DNA of 64,000 nucleotides. Origin: Ramlibacter sp. (GTDB lineage Bacteria; Pseudomonadota; Gammaproteobacteria; Burkholderiales; Burkholderiaceae_C). The notes beneath the pieces are model-generated. The model searched no databases. It was given only the letters and a program-made list of their open reading frames with translations, and was not told the DNA's origin. A program made the position numbers and the translations under genes. Of this stretch, positions 62,124-64,000 are shown piece after piece (positions within the stretch are counted from its first letter, which is position 1; each line of letters starts with the position of its first letter). The stretch spans positions 2,666,001 to 2,730,000 of the forward strand of contig JAHBZM010000001.1 in NCBI GenBank assembly GCA_019635435.1, read 5' to 3'.

Positions 62124-62131
62124 GAGAAATG

Positions 62132-62159
62132 AAAAAAGCCACCTTGCGGTGGCTTTTTT
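62132..62159. terminator. Bidirectional intrinsic terminator
   Basis: AAAAAAGCCACC-TTGC-GGTGGCTTTTTT: perfect 12-bp stem with A/T runs on both sides. It serves the tRNA-Ser on the plus strand and the substrate-binding-protein gene (stop at 62176) on the minus strand. Confidence 0.93.
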
Positions 62160-62175
62160 CTTGGGGCTGAACGAT

Positions 62176-63306
62176 TTAGTTCAGGGCCGACTTCTTGCCG
62201 TCCTTGTAGACGTACAGCGTGATGGCCGGGTTCTTCAGTTCGCCATTGGGTTCGAACTGGATCGTGGTGGTCACGCCCTTGAAGTTGGTTTCCTTCAGCT
62301 TGGGGATGTACACCTTGGGGTCGGTGGAGCCGGCGCGCTTCATGGCGTCAACCAGCACGAAGGTGGCGTCATAGGTGTACGGGCTGTAGACCTGGAACTG
62401 GCCAGGGTACTTGGCATCGTAGCGGGCCTTCCAGGCCGTGCCGCCGGGCATCTTGGCCAGCGAAGCGCCGCCTTCAGCGCAAACCACGTTTTCCAGCGTC
62501 TTGGCGCCGGCCGCCAGCTTGGCGATTTCAGAGGTGCAAATGCCATCGCCGCCGAAGAACTTGACCTTGGACAGGCCGAGCTGTTCCATCTGGCGCAGCA
62601 TCGGGCCGGCTTGGGGGTCCATGCCGCCGTAGAAGATGGCGTCGGGGGCCTTGGCCTTGATGGCGGTCAGGATGGCCATGAAGTCGGTGGCCTTGTCGGT
62701 CGTGAACTGCTCGTCGACGATCTGCATGCCCTTGGACTGCGCGGTCTTCTTGAACACTTCGGCAACGCCCTGGCCGTAGGCCGTGCGGTCGTCGATGATG
62801 GCAACCTTCTTGAGCTTCAGCGCGTCAGCCGCGTAGAACGCCAGGCCAGCGCCCAGGGCGTTGTCGTTGGCGATGATGCGGTACGTGGTGTTGTAGCCGG
62901 GCTTGGTCAGGTTGGGGTTGGTTGCAGCGCCCGTGATGTGGGGAATGCCGCAGTCGTTGTAAACCTTGGAGGCGGGAATCGTGGTGCCCGAGTTCAGGTG
63001 GCCCACCACGCCGGCGACCTTGGCGTCGCACAGTTTCTGGGCAGCGGCCGTGCCCTGTTTCGGGTCAGCGGCGTCGTCTTCGGCGACGATTTCAAACTTG
63101 GCTTTCTTGCCACCGATCATGACGCCCTGTGCGTTCAGATCTTCAATGGCCATGCGGACGCCGTTTTCGTTGTCCTTGCCATAGTGGGCCTGGGCGCCGG
63201 AGATGGGCGCCACGTGGCCGATCTTCACAACCATGTCCTGCGCCGATGCCATTCCCGCGACAGCGGTGATGACAGCAGCAACAGACAGTTTCAACTTCAT
63301 TTGCAT
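62176..63306 (-). CDS. Branched-chain amino-acid ABC transporter substrate-binding protein
   Basis: 376 residues: signal peptide (MKLKLSVAAVITAVAGMASA, cleavage before QD) and a LivJ/LivK-type periplasmic binding protein (VKIGHVAPISGAQAHYGKDNENGVRMAIEDLN; GHLNSGTTIPASKVYNDCGIP). Delivers Leu/Ile/Val or another amino acid to a LivHMGF-type permease that is not in this window. ATG 63306 has GGAGG six bases upstream; ATG 63300 is the alternative. An AT-richer 110-bp promoter region lies upstream. Confidence 0.94.
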   Translation of the reverse strand: MQMKLKLSVAAVITAVAGMASAQDMVVKIGHVAPISGAQAHYGKDNENGVRMAIEDLNAQGVMIGGKKAKFEIVAEDDAADPKQGTAAAQKLCDAKVAGVVGHLNSGTTIPASKVYNDCGIPHITGAATNPNLTKPGYNTTYRIIANDNALGAGLAFYAADALKLKKVAIIDDRTAYGQGVAEVFKKTAQSKGMQIVDEQFTTDKATDFMAILTAIKAKAPDAIFYGGMDPQAGPMLRQMEQLGLSKVKFFGGDGICTSEIAKLAAGAKTLENVVCAEGGASLAKMPGGTAWKARYDAKYPGQFQVYSPYTYDATFVLVDAMKRAGSTDPKVYIPKLKETNFKGVTTTIQFEPNGELKNPAITLYVYKDGKKSALN

Positions 63307-63494
63307 AAAAAGCCTCCAGATTTAAGAAAAGGGTTGAGAAGTAAATTTTTGACTCAACGGCCGCGAACATATCGCAATTTCCGGACCCGAACCATAGGGA
63401 ACACGCTAGGTCTGAAGTGATAAGGGGGATTACCCTTCCGACAGTTTGGCTAATGACCCAAAGCGCCGTGGCCGCGCCCGGGCCGGCAGCCGCT

Positions 63495-63800
63495 TCAACT
63501 GCCGCCGCGGCCCGCGAGTTCCTGGGCCACTGCTTCGGAAACGGCCTGCCGGACGATGGCCTCGATCTCCTCGCGCAACAACGGGCCGAGGTGGCGGGTC
63601 TGCTCCAGCACCAGCGTGGCGATGGCTTCGCGCAAACGTCGCTCGAGTGACAGATCCACACGCTGCATCACGCGGTGGATGATCTGTTCCTGCAGTCCGT
63701 CCAGCGGCGCGACCGCATCCGGTGCGGCGGCCGAGGTGGCCCGCACCACGTCGGTGAGCGTCGGCACATAACGGGGCGGAACGCGGGGGCTGCCGGCCAT
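63495..63800 (-). CDS. Small hypothetical protein downstream of holC
   Basis: 101 residues. No recognised domain; largely helical and charged (EQIIHRVMQRVDLSLERRLREAIATLVLEQTRHLGPLLREEIEAIVRQAV in pieces), resembling an oligomerising helical protein. Its ATG overlaps the holC stop (TGATG), so it is coupled to the chi subunit. Function unknown. Confidence 0.75.
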   Translation of the reverse strand: MAGSPRVPPRYVPTLTDVVRATSAAAPDAVAPLDGLQEQIIHRVMQRVDLSLERRLREAIATLVLEQTRHLGPLLREEIEAIVRQAVSEAVAQELAGRGGS

Positions 63801-64000
63801 CAGGCACGCTCCTTCAGGGCGAGATCGTGGCGGGTGATCGCATAGCCGCGATCGGCATAGTGCTTCCAGCGGCCACGGGCGCGCTGGCGGTCGTCATCGT
63901 GCAGGCTCACGACCTCGATCAGGCGTTCAAACCGCTCGAAGCCTTCGGGCACAGGCTCACCCAGGTTGACCAGCACCTGCTGGTGCGGCGTGGCCTGGAC
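63800..64000 (-). CDS. holC: DNA polymerase III subunit chi, C-terminal part
   Basis: The start lies beyond the right edge. The visible 66 residues (VNLGEPVPEGFERFERLIEVV, DRQRARGRWKHYADRGYAI, RHDL) match the conserved C-terminus of the HolC chi subunit, which links the clamp loader to SSB. The stop TGA overlaps the start of the next small gene. Its clamp-loader partner holB is at 20.3 kb. Confidence 0.88.
   Translation of the reverse strand, partial: VQATPHQQVLVNLGEPVPEGFERFERLIEVVSLHDDDRQRARGRWKHYADRGYAITRHDLALKERA

Overview
The window is chromosomal DNA from a GC-rich betaproteobacterium, most likely a member of the Comamonadaceae (Burkholderiales). This rests on gene content and order (guaB-guaA with smpB/ratA/rnfH, rimP-nusA-infB-rbfA-truB, yejABEF, mltG-tmk-holB-pilZ-tatD), on the codon bias, and on short dispersed repeats of the type I associate with this family. 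I see no rRNA operon, insertion sequence, prophage or CRISPR array. The species cannot be named from the sequence alone.

Layout. 1-5.5 kb: the end of an MDR oxidoreductase, a 458-bp intergenic block full of nested inverted repeats, then a tight operon of AidB-like acyl-CoA dehydrogenase, GST, SDR, ABM monooxygenase and O6-alkylguanine-DNA methyltransferase, which looks like an alkylation/electrophile-defence set. 5.5-18.6 kb: DUF1223 protein, tex (carrying two in-frame REP-like inserts), patatin-like lipase, a redoxin-TetR operon with two palindromic operators, Fe-alcohol dehydrogenase, an exported hydratase-like protein, esterase, a thioesterase-GNAT fusion, an O-antigen ligase-family protein and ygfZ. 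18.6-23.2 kb: mltG-tmk-holB-pilZ-tatD-ankyrin. 23.3-30.7 kb: cyclase-FHA protein, aldehyde dehydrogenase, LD-carboxypeptidase, a TadA/haloalkane dehalogenase read-through fusion, PaiB, and a GAF/degenerate-GGDEF protein. 30.9-36.7 kb: guaA, LysM/BON protein, guaB, DUF4124, rnfH, ratA, smpB. 36.7-41.3 kb: CPBP protease, lipoprotein, ECF sigma/anti-sigma pair, HIBYL-CoA hydrolase (with an in-frame repeat), EamA transporter. 41.4-50.3 kb: the translation operon rimP-nusA-infB-lepB-rbfA-truB-typA, with an unexpected signal peptidase. 50.4-56.4 kb: arfB and the yejABEF oligopeptide importer. 56.4-64 kb: fabI, exported ATP-dependent DNA ligase, Orn/Lys/Arg decarboxylase, NfeD/SPFH pair, tRNA-Ser(GGA), a branched-chain amino-acid binding protein, a small hypothetical and the end of holC.

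Most of the window is housekeeping DNA. The main points of interest are: (i) tadA and a haloalkane dehalogenase share one uninterrupted frame, separated by a CGA codon one base away from TGA and followed by a strong internal ribosome-binding site; (ii) two families of dispersed repeats that also sit in frame inside genes (tex twice, truB, the HIBYL-CoA hydrolase) and that supply the tadA start codon; (iii) the structured 545-1002 intergenic block; (iv) lepB placed between infB and rbfA. I did not find a convincing new multi-gene defence or mobile system.
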